Source: Trichocoleus desertorum NBK24 (lineage in GTDB: Bacteria; Cyanobacteriota; Cyanobacteriia; FACHB-46). From it: a DNA stretch of 64,000 nucleotides. Position numbers and translations under genes: made by a program. Every line of letters begins with the position of its first letter. Positions within the stretch are counted from its first letter, which is position 1. The stretch spans positions 1,459,628-1,523,627 of the forward strand of contig NZ_CP116619.1 in the NCBI RefSeq assembly GCF_030409055.1. The letters run 5' to 3'. The notes below the pieces were generated by a model. That model ran no database searches. It saw only the letters and a program-made list of their open reading frames with translations, and had not been told where the DNA came from. Positions 8,758 through 19,058 of this stretch are shown here, piece by piece.

Positions 8758-9204
8758 ATGAAAAAGCTTGCAACCATTACGCTCTCCCTGACCTGCGCTC
8801 TATTAGGCTTAGGTGCTGATATCGCCTTAGCCATCCCTACACCTAACCGGCAAGGAGATTATCCCGCTCCACCTCCAAAACAAGCCCAAGGCCTGCATGT
8901 CAATTGGCAAGTCGTCGATTCAGACCCCAAGGGACTCAACTGCCGCATGGCTAGACAGTTCCAAGGCTTCGCAGTAGATGGCAGCGATGCACCACGCGAT
9001 TTATCTGCGCGAAACAAACACAATATCTCTCAGTGGTCTGTGGTGTTTGCCTTCAAGCAAGGTCAACGTTTACAAGCGGTGACTGGCAATTGGGGTAATC
9101 ACATCATGTTGACCGATCAACAAGGCAAACCATGGCTAGCTGTCAACACTAGCAAAGGCCATTGCTTCGTCCGTGCCAACAGCAATTTTATTAAGCCGAT
9201 CTGA
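8758..9204 (+). CDS. Hypothetical secreted protein
   Basis: About 148 residues from ATG 8758 (MKKLATITLS). The open frame reaches farther upstream to 8683, but this ATG gives a classical signal peptide (Lys-Lys, hydrophobic core, AIPTP after it). The mature part is small, has two Cys residues (in LNCRMAR and GHCFVR) that could form a disulfide, and ends NFIKPI. It has the look of a small beta-rich extracellular domain (WQVVDS, SVVFAFKQGQRLQAV, WLAVNT), perhaps SH3-like, but I do not recognise the family. It stands alone, next to the kinase gene on the opposite strand. Confidence 0.75.
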   Translation: MKKLATITLSLTCALLGLGADIALAIPTPNRQGDYPAPPPKQAQGLHVNWQVVDSDPKGLNCRMARQFQGFAVDGSDAPRDLSARNKHNISQWSVVFAFKQGQRLQAVTGNWGNHIMLTDQQGKPWLAVNTSKGHCFVRANSNFIKPI

Positions 9205-9428
9205 GAAAATGGCTTGCCCCTCCAGCCACTTGAGTCATTCTCCGATTCCGCTATAAAGCTTGCATTTGCTGCCTGATCTTTTAGCTTTGAGAGCTTGCGT
9301 CAAAGGCGATCGCAAGCTAAGAGCTTAAACTGCTTCCATCAACGTTAATTGTCTGGCTGCAAAACACAATAACTCTGCCATCGGGTCATAGGTAAAATCG
9401 ACGTAAGGCAATTTGCGAAAGGAATGCC

Positions 9429-9983
9429 ATGAGTACAATTGTCCAGCCAATGACCCTGGAAGCGTTTCTGCAACTGCCAGAAACCCAACCCGCCTCAGAG
9501 TTTATCAATGGAGCTGTGATTCAAAAGCCAATGCCACAAGGAGAACACAGCCGAATTCAAAGTAAATTCTGTGCAGAAATCAACCAGGTAACAGAATCGC
9601 AGAAAATCGCTTACGCCTTCCCAGAGTTGCGCTGTGTGTTTGAAGGTGATGCGATCGTTCCAGATGTTGCTGTGTTTCGCTGGGAGCGTATTCCCCGCAC
9701 TGCTTCTGGACGCATTGCCAACCGTTTTGAATTGCATCCAGACTGGGCAATTGAAATCCTTTCACCTGAACAAAGCCAAACCAAGGTGCTAGGCAAACTG
9801 CTACGTTGCTCTCAGCACGGAACTGAGTTAGGCTGGCTGATTGATCCGGAAGACGAAAGCATCCTGGTTATCTTGCCGCAACAAAGAGTCCAGATCTTGC
9901 AAGGAGAGAGCCAAGTACCAATTCTCAGCGGGATCGAATTGGAGCTAAAGGTGAATCAGGTATTTGGTTGGTTGACTCTTTAA
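9429..9983 (+). CDS. Uma2 family endonuclease (DUF820)
   Basis: A 184-residue protein of the Uma2/DUF820 family, greatly expanded in cyanobacteria and having a PD-(D/E)XK nuclease-like fold. The active-site pattern is present: VPDVAVFRWE (Asp), WAIEILSPEQS (Glu) and then QTKVLGKL (Lys). The N-terminus MTLEAFLQLPETQPASEFINGAVI matches the family's usual opening. Its biological target is not known; many copies lie singly, as here. Confidence 0.88.
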   Translation: MSTIVQPMTLEAFLQLPETQPASEFINGAVIQKPMPQGEHSRIQSKFCAEINQVTESQKIAYAFPELRCVFEGDAIVPDVAVFRWERIPRTASGRIANRFELHPDWAIEILSPEQSQTKVLGKLLRCSQHGTELGWLIDPEDESILVILPQQRVQILQGESQVPILSGIELELKVNQVFGWLTL

Positions 9984-10082
9984 ATATGCTTGAGGTTGTG
10001 TTTAAGCATGTGCGGAAGGATTGGATGAGCTGCGATCGCAACCTTTACCGAACTCGAAATTAGGGTATTAATAAAACTTAAA

Positions 10083-10111
10083 GCCCTATAGATTTTTGAA
10101 ACCTATAGGGC
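10083..10111 (-). terminator. Hairpin, probable terminator of the small minus-strand gene
   Basis: GCCCTATAG (10083-10091) and CTATAGGGC (10103-10111) form a perfect 9-bp stem with an 11-base loop. On the minus strand it is followed by TTTAAGTTTTATT. It lies just past the stop of the small gene at 10140. Confidence 0.6.
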
Positions 10112-10139
10112 CAAATTAGCAATTCTGGGCTTTTTAGAT

Positions 10140-10298
10140 TCATTCAATTTCGTCTGAGTTTACTCCCCGTTTTCGCAATGAAGCTAGCATTTGCTGCCTG
10201 ACTTGAGCGGCCCAAGAGTCAAAGCCGATCTTTTCTACATTGCTATCTGCCACTGCCTCATCGGGAGGAGTTTGCGGTTTCTTAGTTTTGGTTTCCAT
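10140..10298 (-). CDS. Small hypothetical protein
   Basis: 52 residues from ATG 10298 (METKTKKPQTPPDE); a TTG at 10325 would give 61. It is polar and charged, with a likely helix QVRQQMLASLRKRG and an acidic end NSDEIE. There is no recognised family. A good minus-strand terminator lies 30 bp beyond the stop, the main support for its being real. Confidence 0.42.
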   Translation of the reverse strand: METKTKKPQTPPDEAVADSNVEKIGFDSWAAQVRQQMLASLRKRGVNSDEIE

Positions 10299-10325
10299 GG
10301 AAATCGGTGCCTGGGGAACTGACAA

Positions 10326-10758
10326 AGAGCGTGCAGCGAACTACTCACCCTGTCCACATCTTAAAAGGGTTAGCCAAGAAGCTCCACCCGGAAATGCGCT
10401 AAGTACATTAGATCCTTGCAGTTCCTGAATCGAAACCCTGTAGCTGTTACGTAGATAACAATTAGGCCGCTTGACTTTTAAGAATGCTTGACTTCTGACA
10501 AGGGCAGTGCGACTTGCGATCGCCAGTATCACTTCAAGGCGATCGCAGTCATACCTCCAAATAAAATTAAAATTTGTCAACTTTCCCGCTTTAGACGCCC
10601 GCTCCGCTAGTTTAAAAGGGCGCTTCAGGGTGTAACCACTTTAACAAACGGGAACTTTATAGTTAAGAAGTGACAGGTAAGAAGTCGAGAGCTTCTCACA
10701 CTTCTTCATTAGAGTTAAGAGAACGAAAAAGTCATTATAAAAACTTGCTTGCAGCCCC
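10326..10758. other. Intergenic region upstream of the MHYT hybrid kinase
   Basis: 433 bp with several HIP1 sites and no convincing gene. An 8-bp inverted repeat AAGAAGTG (10665-10672)/CACTTCTT (10699-10706) encloses a smaller palindrome about 50-90 bases before the kinase start and could be a leader hairpin or operator. Confidence 0.5.
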
Positions 10759-13700
10759 ATGAATCATGGCTTGACTGGCAGCTATAGCTTTAGCCTAGTT
10801 GCGCTTTCGTTCGCGATCGCCGTTTTTGCTTCCTACACAGCACTCGACTTGTCTGGACGGGTACGGCCAACCACAAGACCGACCCGCTGGATTTGGTTGT
10901 CGGGTGGAGCTGTGGCAATGGGCACTGGCATTTGGTCAATGCACTTCGTGGCCATGCTAGCTTTTCACCTCTCTGTAGTCGTTGGCTACGATCTCCTAAG
11001 CACCTTGGTGTCGCTGCTCTATGCCATTATTGCTTCTGGCATTGCTTTGTGGCTCTGGAGCCATCCTGATTCCAAGCTACCGTTACTGCTGTGCGGCGGT
11101 GTTTGCATGGGCGGTGCGATCGCTTGGATGCACTACACAGGGATGGCCGCAATGCGACTTCCAGCCAAGATTGAGTATCACTCTGGCTTAGTGGGTGTAT
11201 CAGTAGCAGTTGCCATTTTTACTTCCCTCATAGCCCTTTGGCTAGCCTTTCGACTGCATAACCAATCCCTCAAAGCACCCTTCTGGCAGAAGTTAGGCAG
11301 TGCTTTTGTCATGGGAATTGGCATTAGCGGTATGCACTACACTGGCATGACCGCAACACGCTTTGTGCCCAAACCCGTATTCGCTAGCGACAATCCTGCT
11401 TCCACAATTCATGCGTCCTCAGTGGCGATCGCCGTTGTCATTGGCACGTTATTGGTTCTGAGCTTGAGCTTGATTGCGTCTTTGGTTGATCAACAATTTA
11501 CAATTCAATTGAACCGCCAACAAGCGTTGTTAGAAAGCGAAAAGCGGTTTCGCACTCTAATTCGGGAGATGCAGGTGGGTGTGCTGTTCTTGAATGCTGA
11601 TGCAGAAATTCTCATCAGTAATCAAGCCGCGATTGCACTTCTGCACTTGGAGCAAAGCGATGATTCCCGGACTGTATTTGGAACCAACCAGCGTTGGCTG
11701 CGCGAAGACGGCACTTGCTTCGCCACGGCAGAGCTACCTGTACAGCAGGCGATCGCTCAACGCCAACCGATCCGGAATGTGGTGATGGGCATTGAGCAGA
11801 CCCAGGATTCCGATCGCACCTGGATGTTAGTCAATGCCGATCCGCAATTTACAGAAGATGGAACGCTAGAGCGAATTGTTTGTACGTTTAGCGATATAAC
11901 TCAGCAAAAGCAAGCGGAAGAAGACTTTCAGCAAAGCCAAGACCAACTTGCCAAAGCGTTTCACTCCAACCCTGTCGCGAGTTGCATCACGACTGTCGCC
12001 GAAGGCCGCTTTGTCGATGCCAACAGCAGTTTTCTCAAGTTGTTTGGTTACTCCCGCGAACAGTTGATTGGCTGTACTTCGAGGGAGTTACAGATATGGG
12101 CCGATCTCAAAGACCGCGATCGCGTGATTCAAATGCTGCAACGCGATCGCTCAGCCCAAATGGTAGACGCTCCCTTTCGCACGAGTTCAGGCGAAATTCG
12201 GGAAGGACTCTGTTCTTTTGAAATGATCGACGTGAGAGAGGAACCTTGTCTCCTCAGCATCGTTAACGACATCACCGAGCGCAAGCGGGCCGAGGAAGCT
12301 TTACAACAGGCCAAAGAAGCAGCAGATAAGGCAAACCGAGCCAAAAGTGAATTTCTGGCCAACATGAGCCATGAGTTACGCACGCCCCTCAATGCCATTC
12401 TTGGCTTCACGCAACTCATGAGTGGCGACACTGCTCTCTCAGCTCAAAATCAGGAGCATCTCAGCATCATCAATCGGAGTGGCGAACATCTGTTGCGGTT
12501 GATCAATGACATTTTGGAGATGTCGAAGATTGAAGCAGGGCGATCGACGATCAATGACAACGACTTCGATCTCCATTATCTGCTGCAAAACCTCCAAGAG
12601 ATGCTACAGCTTGCCGCCACCGCTAAAGGCTTAAAGCTAATCTATGACTGCGATCCTCAAGTCCCTCAGTACATCAGAGCTGATGAGAGCAAACTACGCC
12701 AGGTTTTAATCAATCTTTTAGGCAATGCCATCAAGTTTACGCAGCAAGGCAGTGTGACCTTGCGAGTTAGGAGAGCAAGGAGGCAGGAAGTCGGCATCAG
12801 GAGCCAGGATTTAGCAAGCAGAAGTCAAGAGACTGAAGCCACGTTTTTTCTAAACTCAGACTGCGGGAATGCGAGCAGCGAACGGCCCTTAGCACTCTCT
12901 TTTGAAATCATCGATACAGGCCCTGGGATAGGGTCTAGCGAACTGAGCAATTTGTTCACAGCTTTTGCCCAAACCACCACTGGCCTAAAGTCCCGGCAGG
13001 GAACGGGTTTAGGCTTGGCTATTAGTCAGAAGTTTGTGCAACTCATGGGCGGAGAAATTACCATTAGTAGCACGATCGCTCAGGGTTCTCAGTTCTGCTT
13101 TACATTGCCTGTGTATCCAGCACGGGCTGATCAGGTAGCTATCTCTCATCGAACTCCTCATAGAGTCATTGGCATTGCACCCAATCAGCCCACTTACCGC
13201 ATTCTAATTGCTGAGGATCAACGCACTAATCGGCTTCTGCTCAGCAGACTCCTCAGTTCTGTAGGGTTTGAGATCAAGGAAGCGACTAACGGCAAAGAAG
13301 CGATCGCTTTATGGGAAAGCTGGGTTCCACATCTGATCTGGATGGATATGCGAATGCCTGTGATGAATGGTTATGAAGCCACTCAATATATCCGGGCTTC
13401 GCTGAAAGGAGAAGCAACGGTAATCATTGCCTTGACTGCCAGTGCATTTGAGGAACAGCGCCAGTCAATCTTGTCGGCTGGATGCGATGACTTTATGGGC
13501 AAACCTTTCAATCGAGAAGAGTTATTAGGCAAAATCAGCCAATATCTAGGCGTGCAATACCTCTACGCGAACCCCACGGATAGTCATTCTGTAATAGCTT
13601 TTCCTTGCACAACTCAGGCAGATGGCTCTGTCATTCACTTAGCTTCTTCGGGACAACTCAGCCTCAATAGCCTCAGAATGATGCCGCCGGATTGGGTAGA

Positions 13701-13878
13701 ACAATTACATCTTGCGGCTTTACAAGGAAGCGATCTCCTCATCCTGAAACTCATTCAGCAAATTCCTGGAGAGCATGCTGCGCTTAGTTGCACTTTAGCT
13801 GAGTTGGTTTCAGATTTTCGCTTTGACCAAATTGTTAAACTAGCGCGATCGCTCCAAAGCGAAACCAGCCAAGGCTAA
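10759..13878 (+). CDS. MHYT-PAS-PAS hybrid histidine kinase with receiver domain
   Basis: A membrane sensor kinase of 1,039 residues. The N-terminal MHYT domain (about 5-240) has seven hydrophobic segments and three metal-binding-type motifs: SMHFVAML, WMHYTGMAAMR and GMHYTGMTATR. These are thought to bind copper and sense a diatomic gas or redox change. Then follow two PAS domains (about 265-385 and 390-510) and HisKA with [11 protein letters not shown] (about 535). HATPase_c follows with NAIKFT, DTGPGIG and GTGLGLAI, then a receiver domain (about 815-935; LIWMDMRMP carries the phospho-acceptor Asp). A C-terminal helical segment resembles those after receivers in cyanobacterial hybrid kinases but has no obvious Hpt histidine. 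A low-complexity insert (about 670-710) sits inside the ATPase domain. No response regulator is adjacent. Confidence 0.93.
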   Translation: MNHGLTGSYSFSLVALSFAIAVFASYTALDLSGRVRPTTRPTRWIWLSGGAVAMGTGIWSMHFVAMLAFHLSVVVGYDLLSTLVSLLYAIIASGIALWLWSHPDSKLPLLLCGGVCMGGAIAWMHYTGMAAMRLPAKIEYHSGLVGVSVAVAIFTSLIALWLAFRLHNQSLKAPFWQKLGSAFVMGIGISGMHYTGMTATRFVPKPVFASDNPASTIHASSVAIAVVIGTLLVLSLSLIASLVDQQFTIQLNRQQALLESEKRFRTLIREMQVGVLFLNADAEILISNQAAIALLHLEQSDDSRTVFGTNQRWLREDGTCFATAELPVQQAIAQRQPIRNVVMGIEQTQDSDRTWMLVNADPQFTEDGTLERIVCTFSDITQQKQAEEDFQQSQDQLAKAFHSNPVASCITTVAEGRFVDANSSFLKLFGYSREQLIGCTSRELQIWADLKDRDRVIQMLQRDRSAQMVDAPFRTSSGEIREGLCSFEMIDVREEPCLLSIVNDITERKRAEEALQQAKEAADKANRAKSEFLANMSHELRTPLNAILGFTQLMSGDTALSAQNQEHLSIINRSGEHLLRLINDILEMSKIEAGRSTINDNDFDLHYLLQNLQEMLQLAATAKGLKLIYDCDPQVPQYIRADESKLRQVLINLLGNAIKFTQQGSVTLRVRRARRQEVGIRSQDLASRSQETEATFFLNSDCGNASSERPLALSFEIIDTGPGIGSSELSNLFTAFAQTTTGLKSRQGTGLGLAISQKFVQLMGGEITISSTIAQGSQFCFTLPVYPARADQVAISHRTPHRVIGIAPNQPTYRILIAEDQRTNRLLLSRLLSSVGFEIKEATNGKEAIALWESWVPHLIWMDMRMPVMNGYEATQYIRASLKGEATVIIALTASAFEEQRQSILSAGCDDFMGKPFNREELLGKISQYLGVQYLYANPTDSHSVIAFPCTTQADGSVIHLASSGQLSLNSLRMMPPDWVEQLHLAALQGSDLLILKLIQQIPGEHAALSCTLAELVSDFRFDQIVKLARSLQSETSQG

Positions 13879-13958
13879 CTCATAACTCATCTCCTGACTG
13901 ATGTATCACCCTAACCTCAGCAGTAGGTTGATTGGTAGTTAGTTCAGCAGGTTTGACC

Positions 13959-14495
13959 ATGTCCGTGCCATTACTTGTCGTTGATGTGCAGCAAGGGTTT
14001 ATCAACGAATTTACACACCATATTCCGCAGCGTGTCGCTCGCCTGATTAAGCAAGGAGATTATGCTCCCATCCTGTTCACTCGGTTTGTAAATCAAGCTG
14101 ATGGGCCTTACTCTCAGTTACTAAATTGGCATAATTGCGATCGCGAACCCGAAACCAGCCTGGTTCCAGAGTTGCAAACTTACACCAAACCGGAATGTGT
14201 TTACACAAAACCGGGGCTTTGTGGCTTGCCCAATGACTTGATTCAATGCTTGGAGCAGCGCCAGATCCAACGAATTAATGTGGTAGGCATTGACACCGAT
14301 ATGTGTGTGTTGAAGATTGCAATGGATTTGTTCGATCGCGGCATTGAACCAATCGTACTCACCGATTGCTGCGCTAGTACCGCCGGATTACAAGCTCACC
14401 TGGCAGGATTGGCGGTGCTGAGCCGCAATATTGGAGCCCAACGGCTCTGCGATGCGGGCCTTAGCGAAGGTATGCTAGCTGCACCCTCAACTTAG
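13959..14495 (+). CDS. Isochorismatase-family cysteine hydrolase
   Basis: About 178 residues from ATG 13959, which gives MSVPLLVVDVQQGF with the catalytic Asp in the first strand, the usual start of this family. An upstream start at 13932 would add nine unlike residues. The nucleophile Cys lies in GIDTDMCVLKIAMDLFDRG, followed by VLTDCCAST. Members hydrolyse nicotinamide, isochorismate, ureidoacrylate or N-carbamoyl compounds; the substrate here cannot be told. It ends 10 bp from the convergent murD stop. Confidence 0.87.
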   Translation: MSVPLLVVDVQQGFINEFTHHIPQRVARLIKQGDYAPILFTRFVNQADGPYSQLLNWHNCDREPETSLVPELQTYTKPECVYTKPGLCGLPNDLIQCLEQRQIQRINVVGIDTDMCVLKIAMDLFDRGIEPIVLTDCCASTAGLQAHLAGLAVLSRNIGAQRLCDAGLSEGMLAAPST

Positions 14496-14505
14496 AGTGG
14501 GGGGT

Positions 14506-15870
14506 TTAGAGTGTAGGGTGCTCTGCGACGAAGGTTTCACAGAGCTGGCGGAAGTGGTCGCCACGTTGCTCAAAGTTGGCATATTGGTCAAAACTAGCGC
14601 AGGCAGGTGAGAGTAATACGACTTTAGCTTGATATTTTTGAGCTAGCTCTGCGCCTCGCACCACCGCCCGCTCCATAGTTTCCACAATTTCAAATTGGGT
14701 ATAACCCACTTGCTCCAAACGCTGAGCAAACGTAGGGCCAGCAGTACCAATCAGCAGCACCGCCGCCGCCTTCGCTTGGATGACTTGCAACCACCCTTTG
14801 TCCTCACCTTCTTTAGCTTCGCCACCTGCGATCAAAATCGCCGGACTCTCCACCGAAGCTAGCCCTACCTCAGCCGCATCGTAATTCGTGGCTTTACTGT
14901 CATTGATAAACTCGATGCCCTGCCAATCGCAGATATGCTCCAAGCGGTGAGGGACACCAGAAAAATTTGCGATCGCCTGAGTAATCGCTTCTTTGCTAAT
15001 TCCTGCCAGCCGAGCCGCTGCTACCGCCATCAACAGATTTTGTTGGTTATGGGCTCCGGGCATCCGTAAAGTGTGAGCAGGGAGAATCGGTTCTCCTTGA
15101 GCAATTACCCAACCATCCTCAATATAGGTGCCTAGAGCTGGATCACCAATCAAGTCAGCCTTTCCAGTCACACTTGTCCAACCCGCATGGGGCCACTGAC
15201 TAAGCCCAATCTGCCTCAGAAAAGGATCATCCCCGTTAAATACTTGATGCTGAGACTGACGGAGCAAGCGAGCTTTGATGTCGTAGTAATTCTCTAGAGT
15301 TTTGTGACGCGCTAAATGATCGGGGGTGAAGGTCGTCCAAACCCCAATCCGAGGAGCCACCGAGGGAGACGACTCAATTTGGTAACTACTCAACTCAGCG
15401 ATCGCCCAATCAGGGTGCGGATCAGCTAGCGCCACCTCACAGGCTGCATAGCCAATATTGCCAAACGCAGGCGCATTAAACCCAGCCGCCTGAAAAATCG
15501 CTGCAATCAGGGCCGTCGTTGTCGTTTTGCCATTGGTGCCCGTGACACAAACCCAAGGCTGTGGTAGATAGCGCCAAGCTAATTCAATTTCGCCAATCGT
15601 ATCAATCCCTAATTCTCTGGCTCGCACCAACGCAGGTACATCCCAAGGCACACCAGGACTCACCACCACCAACTCAGAAGCCATAGCATCCGGATCAAAA
15701 TTGCTCCCTAACTCGACCGCAATCCCCTCACTGACAAGAACTTGCCGCTGTTGTTCTAAATCTGAAGAATTGCCGCGATCGCTGATCGTTACCTGCCAAC
15801 CTTCACGCTGTAGAAGTTTTGCCGCAGCAATCCCTGATTTCCCCAAACCAATCACATAAGCGTTAGGCAT
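14506..15870 (-). CDS. murD: UDP-N-acetylmuramoyl-L-alanine--D-glutamate ligase
   Basis: Cytoplasmic Mur ligase that adds D-Glu to UDP-MurNAc-L-Ala in peptidoglycan synthesis. The 454 residues match the family length. The Rossmann-like N-terminus is [18 protein letters not shown], the ATP loop [12 protein letters not shown] and the central domain has ELSSYQIE and FTPDHLARH. The C-terminal domain carries NDSKATN and [12 protein letters not shown]. Start ATG 15870 fits. It is a single gene between the convergent hydrolase and a small membrane protein gene. Confidence 0.97.
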   Translation of the reverse strand: MPNAYVIGLGKSGIAAAKLLQREGWQVTISDRGNSSDLEQQRQVLVSEGIAVELGSNFDPDAMASELVVVSPGVPWDVPALVRARELGIDTIGEIELAWRYLPQPWVCVTGTNGKTTTTALIAAIFQAAGFNAPAFGNIGYAACEVALADPHPDWAIAELSSYQIESSPSVAPRIGVWTTFTPDHLARHKTLENYYDIKARLLRQSQHQVFNGDDPFLRQIGLSQWPHAGWTSVTGKADLIGDPALGTYIEDGWVIAQGEPILPAHTLRMPGAHNQQNLLMAVAAARLAGISKEAITQAIANFSGVPHRLEHICDWQGIEFINDSKATNYDAAEVGLASVESPAILIAGGEAKEGEDKGWLQVIQAKAAAVLLIGTAGPTFAQRLEQVGYTQFEIVETMERAVVRGAELAQKYQAKVVLLSPACASFDQYANFEQRGDHFRQLCETFVAEHPTL

Positions 15871-15952
15871 ATTGGCAGTAGATCAGCTTTCCTAATAGAG
15901 CAATCCTTATGGTACTGCGGAACGGAACCCGGCAGGCAGACCTAAAGCAGAC

Positions 15953-16177
15953 CTAAATACGGTCTAAGTCTTCCGGTTTTCTTCCAGATAGTCCCTCCGG
16001 AGATGAAGAGTAATACTGGCGCACCTGATACAGGCATAAACCCAGGAGCGCCCCCAGCAAAACCGCTTTAGAATCCGTCAGCGCGATCGCCCCAGGCACC
16101 AACACCCCACTCCCCACAATCAACACCCACAACCGCCACCGTGATCGCCCTCTACCCTCAAACTCAGAAGCACCCAT
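15953..16177 (-). CDS. Small membrane protein, hypothetical
   Basis: 74 residues: a basic N-terminus (GRGRSRWRLW), two hydrophobic stretches (about 17-33 and 37-52), then a polar tail ending EDLDRI. It lies on the same strand between glyS and murD and starts 150 bp after the glyS stop, separated by a repeat element. I do not recognise the family. The membrane pattern and conserved-looking codon use favour a real gene. Confidence 0.6.
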   Translation of the reverse strand: MGASEFEGRGRSRWRLWVLIVGSGVLVPGAIALTDSKAVLLGALLGLCLYQVRQYYSSSPEGLSGRKPEDLDRI

Positions 16178-16230
16178 AAACCTACCCCCAACTCACCCCA
16201 TCATTCACCTCCAACCCCCACTCCCCTTTT

Positions 16231-16297
16231 GGAGGAGGTCTGGAGGACGCAACCGTCCTTCAGCGGGGGTTTGGGGGCACTCGCCCCCAAGGCTCGG
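16231..16297 (-). repeat. Dispersed double-hairpin repeat, copy A
   Basis: A GC-rich element of about 67 bp between the glyS stop and the next gene. It contains a stem TTGGGGGC/GCCCCCAA (16271-16278 and 16283-16290) and a second stem GGACG/CGTCC (16245-16249, 16254-16258). A related copy lies in the opposite orientation at 52115-52181. Confidence 0.75.
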
Positions 16298-16327
16298 TTT
16301 CCACAAAACTCAGCCAGAGAAAACCAC

Positions 16328-18505
16328 CTACCCCTTCACAATCGCCCCAAAATCCGCCAACACCCGCGCATGATTCCGCAGCAGCCCCAACAGATTCAGC
16401 CGATTCCGCTTAACTTCGGGGTCAGGGTCCATCACTAACACACTCTCCGGGCCATCAAAGAAATTGCTCACCATCGGCGCAATCTGGCTCAACCCAGCCA
16501 CCAACTTTTGGTAATCTCGCTCCGCCTGAGCTGCTTGAGTTTGGGGCACCAACTGCACCAATGATTCGTATAAAGCTGACTCCGAGGGCTGCTTGAACAA
16601 ATCAGAATTGACCAAAGATGCTGGGTCTAGCGACTTTGTATCCAGATCTCCCTGAGCCGCCAAACGCGAAGCCCGATTTACCGTCTCGTAAATCTTGGCC
16701 AGCGTGCCATCGTTGCGGAGAGATTGCAAGAAGAGGGCGCGATCGCGGACATCCAGCAAATCCTTCAACGCCCGCTCTGTGTATTCGGGGTCATTTTCTC
16801 CCAGCACCGCATTCACCAAGTCATAGTCGATGTGGCGGTCTTCTTGCAGCAGCGTCCGAATCCGTTGCAAGAAAAAGTCCTTGAGCTGTTGCAGCAGTTC
16901 TGACGCGCTCATTTTCAAAACCGCTGCATGACTGGTCGCAAAGTCAGCCGTAACTTGTTCCAGTAGTTGCAACAAGTTCAGAGGTAAGCTAGCCGCCCAA
17001 GTCACGTTCACCACAGCATTCGCGGCTCGGCGGAGGGCAAAGGGGTCAGAGGAACCGCTGGGCACCATACCCAAACTAAAAATCCCTACTAGCGTATCCA
17101 AGCGATCGGCCAAACCCACCACTTGACCCGCCAGAGTTTGCGGCAAGCGATCGCCTGCCCCCTTAGGTAAGTAATGCTCCACAATCGCCGTCGCTACTGC
17201 TTCAGGTTCACCACTGGCTAGGGCATATTTTTCGCCCATCACCCCTTGCAGTTCCGGGAACTCGCCCACCATCTGTGTCACTAAGTCTGCCTTACACAGA
17301 AGCGCTGCCCGTTGAATTTGGCTGCGATCGCCCGCTGAAACCTGCAACTGCTCAGCAATGCGATCGGCAATTTGACAAATTCTTGTGACTTTATCCCGGA
17401 CTGAGCCTAAGGCTTCTTGGAAAGTCACAGTTTCCAGACGTGGTAGATAACTCTCTAAAGAATTAGCGCGATCAGCATCAAAGAAGAATTTGCCATCGGA
17501 GAGTCGCGCCCGAATCACCCGCTGATTTCCCGCAGCAATAATGTCAGCCTTGGCAGGGTCCCCATTAGAAGCAGTAATGAAATAAGGCAGAAGTTCAGTC
17601 GAACCTTCACTTTGAAACACCGGGAAGTAGCGCTGATGACTCTCCATTTCGGTGATGCTAACTTCCGGGGGTAGCTCCAAAAACTCCGCATCAAATTTAC
17701 CGACGACAGCAGAAGGCCACTCCACCAAATTCATCACTTCTGTCAACAAGCTAGGCGAGATTGAAGCCCAACCCCCCACCTTCTGAGCCGCCGCCCGTAC
17801 CTGTTCCTGAATTGTGGATCGGCGCTGAGCGGGTTCAGGCTCTACGGATGCTGCCCGCAAGGTCGTTAAATAATCCCCCGCTTGCTGAATTGTCACAGGT
17901 TGAGGATGTAGTACCCGATGACCACGCGAAATGCGATCGCTCGTCACCACTTCCGAACCACTCACAATTTGGAGGGGTAATACAGTTTCATCTAGCAAAG
18001 TCACTAGCCAGCGAATCGGGCGGGGAAATTTCAGGTCACCATCTCCCCAGCGCATAAATCGCTTACCTTCCAGACTGTTGATCCACTGCGGCACCAGTTC
18101 TGTGAGCAGCTCAGCCGTGGGTCGTCCTGGAATCACCTTTTGGACAAAAACAAATTCTCCCTTCTCCGTCGCCCGGATTTCTAGCGCTTCTAGAGACACC
18201 CTTTGCTTCTGGGCAAAACCTTCTGCGGCTTTGGTGGGCTTGCCATCCTTAAAAGCTGCCTGAACTGGAGGGCCTTTCACCTCTTCTTCTTGGTCTGGTT
18301 GTTGAGTCGGCAAATCCTGAATCAATACAGCTAAGCGCCGGGGTGTGCCATAGACCTCAACCGCTTCAGTCGCTAAGTCTTTAGTTAAAAATAAGTAGCG
18401 CTCAGTCAGGCTTTGAGGAATCCGCGATCGCCACTGCTCCAAAGCTGAATCCACAAAACTTGCAGGCAACTCCTCCGTGCCTACTTCTAACAAAAACGTC
18501 GCCAT
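16328..18505 (-). CDS. glyS: Glycyl-tRNA synthetase, beta subunit
   Basis: Beta subunit of the alpha2beta2 bacterial glycyl-tRNA synthetase, which charges tRNA-Gly in the cytoplasm. ATG 18505 gives [19 protein letters not shown], the classic start; an upstream ATG would add five residues. It is about 725 residues, the family size. Recognisable blocks are [29 protein letters not shown], the HD-like region [15 protein letters not shown] and [14 protein letters not shown], and [13 protein letters not shown] near residue 505. The alpha subunit gene glyQ is not in this window. Confidence 0.97.
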   Translation of the reverse strand: MATFLLEVGTEELPASFVDSALEQWRSRIPQSLTERYLFLTKDLATEAVEVYGTPRRLAVLIQDLPTQQPDQEEEVKGPPVQAAFKDGKPTKAAEGFAQKQRVSLEALEIRATEKGEFVFVQKVIPGRPTAELLTELVPQWINSLEGKRFMRWGDGDLKFPRPIRWLVTLLDETVLPLQIVSGSEVVTSDRISRGHRVLHPQPVTIQQAGDYLTTLRAASVEPEPAQRRSTIQEQVRAAAQKVGGWASISPSLLTEVMNLVEWPSAVVGKFDAEFLELPPEVSITEMESHQRYFPVFQSEGSTELLPYFITASNGDPAKADIIAAGNQRVIRARLSDGKFFFDADRANSLESYLPRLETVTFQEALGSVRDKVTRICQIADRIAEQLQVSAGDRSQIQRAALLCKADLVTQMVGEFPELQGVMGEKYALASGEPEAVATAIVEHYLPKGAGDRLPQTLAGQVVGLADRLDTLVGIFSLGMVPSGSSDPFALRRAANAVVNVTWAASLPLNLLQLLEQVTADFATSHAAVLKMSASELLQQLKDFFLQRIRTLLQEDRHIDYDLVNAVLGENDPEYTERALKDLLDVRDRALFLQSLRNDGTLAKIYETVNRASRLAAQGDLDTKSLDPASLVNSDLFKQPSESALYESLVQLVPQTQAAQAERDYQKLVAGLSQIAPMVSNFFDGPESVLVMDPDPEVKRNRLNLLGLLRNHARVLADFGAIVKG

Positions 18506-18729
18506 AGCGCCCCATTTCAAACGTCAAGCGGCCAAGTACCAGCCAATTTCACCAGTTTACCCTGGGAAGAATCCGGGCGGACGCATCCCAAGCGGATTTG
18601 AGGAAATCTCAACTTTGGCGCTATAGCGATCGCTGCCCCTAGCCACATCCTCAACTACATAAAGAAATCTCTTTAAAGTGCATTTAAACATCAACTTTTC
18701 ATCTATAACAGTGCGGATTAGCTCTTACC

Positions 18730-18927
18730 ATTGCGGAATCTAAAGATAGAGATTTTGTTTCGATTCCTTTGGAGCGATTCATGAAATAGAGCCCCCACGA
18801 CATGACTACAGCTAGGTCAGTTGGCACAGTTCAACAGCATTACCCACCACCGATATTTCAGTACTGTCGCGTTCTTTACCTCGTGAAAATACGGAGCCTG
18901 AAAAAATAGCCTCTAAGATTCCGCAAT
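18730..18927. repeat. Possible MITE-like element with 12-bp inverted ends
   Basis: ATTGCGGAATCT at 18730-18741 is matched by AGATTCCGCAAT at 18916-18927, bounding 198 bp. No target duplication is evident, so a mobile origin is unproven. Confidence 0.35.
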
Positions 18928-19058
18928 CCTCACTAGGAAATTTAGTAGTGACTTCTGGCATGTTTATAACAACACCAAACAGCGCGGCAGAATAAAACGT
19001 CGGTATCTTCTGACACCTGCTTCCTTACCTCCGCCCTACACCTCAAGAGCACAACCCC

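Noticed and set aside
10341-10580. 79-codon minus-strand frame before the MHYT kinase
   Set aside because: No recognisable features, no ribosome-binding site, rich in HIP1-derived codons.
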